A DNA stretch of 16,772 bases from Pelagihabitans sp037969055 (GTDB taxonomy: Bacteria > Bacteroidota > Bacteroidia > Flavobacteriales > Flavobacteriaceae): NCBI GenBank assembly GCA_037969055.1, contig JBBKWR010000036.1, positions 1-16,772 on the forward strand. Direction: 5' to 3'. Of this stretch, positions 13,895 through 16,772 are shown piece by piece; within the stretch, counting starts at the first letter, position 1; each line of letters begins with the position of its first letter. Under the pieces are notes generated by a model that worked only from the letters and a program-made list of their open reading frames with translations, searched no databases and was not told where the DNA came from. A program made the translations under genes and the position numbers.

Positions 13895-15802
13895 ATGAGC
13901 AATTATCACATTAAAAATTTAGAGGAGTATTTTCAGGTCTATCGAAAGTCAGTTCGGGATCCAGAAGGATTTTGGGATGAAATCGCTGACGAGCATTTCG
14001 TCTGGCGTAAAAAATGGAACGAAGTTTTAAGCTGGGATTTCACCAAACCAGAAGTCAAATGGTTCGATGGCGCCGAGCTCAACATAACAGAAAACTGTAT
14101 AGACAGACATCTTCATATTCGCGGGGAACAGACCGCCATACTTTTTGAACCCAACGACCCTAAGGAACCCGCGCAGCACATTAGCTATAAACAATTGCAC
14201 GAACGGGTTTGTCGTATGGCCAATGTATTGAAAGATAAGGGCATCAATAAAGGTGATCGCATTTGCATCTACCTTCCGATGATTCCAGAACTGGCCATTT
14301 CGGTACTGGCCTGTGCCCGTATTGGTGCCATACATTCAGTCGTATTTGCCGGATTTTCTTCGAATGCCCTATCTACCCGGATCAATGATTCCGATTGTAA
14401 ACTGGTCATTACTTCCGATGGTTCATTTCGTGGTGCCAAAACCATCGATCTAAAAGGAATCGTGGACAAGGCATTGGAAGATTGTCCTGGGGTGCATACG
14501 GTTTTGGTGGCAAAGAGAATCCTGTCCAAAATATCAATGAAAAAGGGAAGGGATCTTTGGTTACAGCCGCTATTGGACGAGGCCTATGCCGATTGTCCGG
14601 TCGAGATCATGAATGCAGAAGACCCGCTCTTTATACTCTATACCTCTGGTTCTACCGGCAAACCAAAAGGGATGGTACATACCACCGCCGGGTACATGGT
14701 GTTTACCGCCTATACTTTTAAAAATGCTTTTCAATATAAAACAGACGATGTATATTGGTGTACTGCTGATATCGGTTGGATAACCGGCCACTCTTATATC
14801 ATCTATGGCCCTTTGGCAAATGGCGCTACCACGTTGATGTTCGAAGGGGTACCCTCTTACCCTGATTTTGGAAGGTTTTGGGAAGTGGTACAAAAGCACA
14901 AGGTAAATCAGCTTTATACCGCTCCGACTGCCATCCGATCCCTTGCGAAAGAGAAACTGGAATTTGTTGAAAAATACGACCTCTCGAGCCTAAAGGTGTT
15001 AGGCTCGGTCGGAGAACCCATCAATGAGGAGGCTTGGCATTGGTACAATAATAATGTGGGTCAAAAGAAATGCCCGATCATTGATACTTGGTGGCAGACC
15101 GAAACCGGTGGTATCATGATCACCCCAATACCGTATGTGACCCCTACGACGCCAACGTATGCTACCTTGCCCTTTATTGGTATTCAGCCGGCACTTATGG
15201 GTGAGGATGGAGAAGAACTCAAAGGCAATCAAGTGGAAGGAAGGTTGTGCATTAAATTTCCATGGCCGTCCATAGCACGGACTATATGGGGCGATCATGA
15301 AAGATATAGGGATACCTATTTTTCAGCATATAAGAATATGTACTTTACTGGGGACGGGGCATTGCGCGACGCGGTAGGCTATTATAGAATTACGGGACGT
15401 GTCGACGACGTCATCATCGTATCTGGGCATAACTTGGGTACGGCGCCCATCGAGGATAGTATTAATGAACATCCCGCAGTAGCGGAATCTGCCATAGTGG
15501 GCTTCCCACATGATGTAAAAGGTAGCGCTCTGTATGGCTATGTAATACTTAAAGAAGTTGGTGAAAGCCGGGACCGTGAAAATCTTCGCAAAGAAATCAA
15601 TCAACAGATTACCGAACATATCGGTCCTATTGCTCGATTGGATAAGATCCAATTCGTTTCAGGATTGCCCAAGACGCGAAGCGGCAAGATCATGCGACGT
15701 ATCTTAAGGAAAATAGCCTCCAAAGACACATCAAATTTAGGGGATATAAGTACGCTTCTGAATCCTGAAATTGTCAAGGAGATTATGGACAATGCCTTGT
15801 AA
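13895..15802 (+). CDS. acs: Acetyl-CoA synthetase (AMP-forming acetate--CoA ligase)
   Basis: 635 aa, near the normal Acs length. Converts acetate, ATP and CoA to acetyl-CoA through acetyl-AMP. Domains: N-terminal ACS segment (about 10-70), adenylation domain (about 75-510) and mobile C-terminal domain (about 515-605). Motifs: P-loop YTSGSTGKPKG (249-259), TADIGWITGHSYIIYGPL (290-307), DTWWQTETGG (397-406) with the Trp that narrows the acyl pocket to acetate, and FTGDGA (484-489). The hinge and CoA region is ITGRVDD (499-505), and PKTRSGKIMRR (592-602) contains Lys598, the lysine acetylated in bacterial Acs. One change is visible: the block SGHRLGTAEIE of Salmonella Acs reads SGHNLGTAPIE here (510-520), replacing an Arg that contacts ATP. 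The symporter ends 37 bp upstream, so both are probably in one transcript. Confidence 0.95.
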   Translation: MSNYHIKNLEEYFQVYRKSVRDPEGFWDEIADEHFVWRKKWNEVLSWDFTKPEVKWFDGAELNITENCIDRHLHIRGEQTAILFEPNDPKEPAQHISYKQLHERVCRMANVLKDKGINKGDRICIYLPMIPELAISVLACARIGAIHSVVFAGFSSNALSTRINDSDCKLVITSDGSFRGAKTIDLKGIVDKALEDCPGVHTVLVAKRILSKISMKKGRDLWLQPLLDEAYADCPVEIMNAEDPLFILYTSGSTGKPKGMVHTTAGYMVFTAYTFKNAFQYKTDDVYWCTADIGWITGHSYIIYGPLANGATTLMFEGVPSYPDFGRFWEVVQKHKVNQLYTAPTAIRSLAKEKLEFVEKYDLSSLKVLGSVGEPINEEAWHWYNNNVGQKKCPIIDTWWQTETGGIMITPIPYVTPTTPTYATLPFIGIQPALMGEDGEELKGNQVEGRLCIKFPWPSIARTIWGDHERYRDTYFSAYKNMYFTGDGALRDAVGYYRITGRVDDVIIVSGHNLGTAPIEDSINEHPAVAESAIVGFPHDVKGSALYGYVILKEVGESRDRENLRKEINQQITEHIGPIARLDKIQFVSGLPKTRSGKIMRRILRKIASKDTSNLGDISTLLNPEIVKEIMDNAL

Positions 15803-15824
15803 AAAAAAACTTATCACCTTTAGC

Positions 15825-15849
15825 GCCCGCGTGAACGACATCGTCGGGC
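15825..15849. terminator. Possible terminator hairpin in the acs/MFS convergent gap
   Basis: GCCCG (15825-15829) pairs with CGGGC (15845-15849), and the nested ACGA (15835-15838) pairs with TCGT (15841-15844), leaving a 5-nt bulge. On the minus strand a nine-base T run follows, but only 15 nt later. It could end the MFS transcript; the spacing is poor, so confidence is low. The rest of the 121-bp gap shows nothing else. Confidence 0.25.
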
Positions 15850-15923
15850 AGGTAATCGAAATGCTTGGATTGCATTGCCATCCAGGTCCTCTAACAAGTT
15901 CAAACTGATATAACAATATTAGG

Positions 15924-16772
15924 TCAGCTCCCAATTTGCCGTGCGAATACTGGTTTTCTAGTGAAGACAATAAAAATCAATAACGAAAGTACGCCACATA
16001 CCGCTAGTCCGGCAAAAAGCGGCCAAACTGTGTCGGTCACGAAACTACCAATAAATGTAGCAATTGGGATTGACATGATGGTGGATATAAAACCGGTGAT
16101 TGCTGCGCCAATCCCAGCAATATGACCGATCGGTTCCATGGCGATCGATCTAAAGTTGCCCCACAAAAATCCCATACAGAAAAACTGGATGGCCAGGAAA
16201 GCCACCAATACATATACGCCTGGATTTGGGGAATTCCAAAATAACACTCCATAGGTCAGAGAGACGCCACAAAAAACGGAAAGGGCCATAAAAGATAACT
16301 TCCGCATGCCGAAACGCAGCACCAGTGTACCATTCAAAAAGGTTGATATTCCAATAGAAATTGCAAGACCAGCAAAAATATATGGGAAAGTATCTTTTAG
16401 TCCGTATTGATCTTCAAAAACGTGTTGTGCGGCACTTAGATACACCAAAAATGCCCCTGTGATCAGCCCAGAAATAATGGTGAAGGCCATAGTTTCTTTA
16501 TACTTGAGCAATTCCTTTAAACCGTCCGCAAATATGTGGCTTGAAAAGGAGATTTGATATTCGGGGGGTAAGGTCTCAGGTTGGCGTTTCCAAAACCAAA
16601 CTACGACAATAAGTGCAAAAAACAGCTGCATATAAAAGATGGCCTCCCATCCGAAGTAATCCAAGATTGTTTTTCCAATGGCAGGTGCCACCACGGGAAC
16701 CAAAATAAAAAAGGCTGTAACGAACGACATCACCTTGGCCATATAATCTCCCTTATAGGTATCGCGAACAAT
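15924..16772 (-). CDS. Bcr/CflA-type MFS multidrug exporter, 5' end outside the window
   Basis: The reading frame is open to the right edge, so about 283 C-terminal codons are present and the start is missing. The visible part begins IVRDTYKGDYMAKVMSFVTA, a typical Bcr/CflA region after the fourth membrane segment: a charged loop, then VPVVAPAIG with the antiporter-type proline and glycine pattern. About eight further hydrophobic segments follow, with a central cytoplasmic loop containing KRQPETLPPEY. The Met 10 codons from the edge is internal to the protein and should not be taken as the start. Such proteins export drugs or small metabolites by proton exchange; the substrate is unknown. It converges on acs and has no evident tie to the recycling genes. 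Confidence 0.85.
   Translation of the reverse strand: MVRDTYKGDYMAKVMSFVTAFFILVPVVAPAIGKTILDYFGWEAIFYMQLFFALIVVVWFWKRQPETLPPEYQISFSSHIFADGLKELLKYKETMAFTIISGLITGAFLVYLSAAQHVFEDQYGLKDTFPYIFAGLAISIGISTFLNGTLVLRFGMRKLSFMALSVFCGVSLTYGVLFWNSPNPGVYVLVAFLAIQFFCMGFLWGNFRSIAMEPIGHIAGIGAAITGFISTIMSIPIATFIGSFVTDTVWPLFAGLAVCGVLSLLIFIVFTRKPVFARQIGS

Noticed and set aside
16733..16742. ATG at 16742 as the start of the MFS gene
   Set aside because: The frame stays open to the window edge with family-typical residues before this Met, and the preceding membrane segments would be missing.

Overview
The window looks like chromosomal DNA of a marine-type Bacteroidetes, most likely Flavobacteriaceae. Three things suggest this: the start of a type IX-secretion-style surface protein at the left edge, a Bacteroidetes-type -7 promoter element (TAnnTTTG) before nagB with no Shine-Dalgarno at its start, and the flavobacterial style of the enzymes. 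Those include a NagB fused to a PIG-L/LmbE domain, a two-domain NagZ, and a DUF4212 plus VC_2705-type symporter pair. The genus cannot be fixed from the sequence. No rRNA, tRNA, CRISPR array, integrase or insertion sequence was seen.

Layout. 1-602 (-): N-terminus of a large secreted protein, cut by the window edge. 740-2338 (+): a lipoprotein PQQ-type sugar dehydrogenase followed by a small exported cytochrome c, then a likely terminator. 2436-3999 (-): murQ and a DeoR-family regulator, one base apart. 4187-11695 (+): nagB-PIG-L fusion, DigH-like glycosidase lipoprotein, ampG, nagZ and anmK, the last four nearly or actually overlapping. 11771-15802 (+): small symporter subunit (DUF4212), large sodium/solute symporter, acetyl-CoA synthetase. 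15924-16772 (-): 3' part of a Bcr/CflA-type MFS exporter.

How it works together. The central 9 kb reads as one peptidoglycan-recycling module. A lipoprotein glycosidase trims stripped glycan strands in the envelope. AmpG imports anhydro-muropeptides. NagZ releases GlcNAc and anhydroMurNAc (anhMurNAc). AnmK makes MurNAc-6-P, MurQ makes GlcNAc-6-P plus D-lactate, and the NagB fusion would finish the route to fructose-6-P. No separate nagA lies here. The PIG-L/LmbE half of the fusion, which keeps its metal-binding motifs, is a candidate for the missing GlcNAc-6-P deacetylase step. The adjacent acetate-type symporter and Acs could recapture the acetate released.

The most interesting unexplained signal is a 13-bp motif, GGCATAAAACGGC (reverse complement GCCGTTTTATGCC), in the deoR-nagB divergent promoter. 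Near copies sit before the DigH-like operon, before the symporter gene (12 of 13 positions) and just before acs (one-base gap). It may be the operator of the local DeoR regulator, tying amino-sugar recycling to acetate use. An 84-bp element with perfect 15-bp inverted ends lies between nagB and the DigH-like gene.
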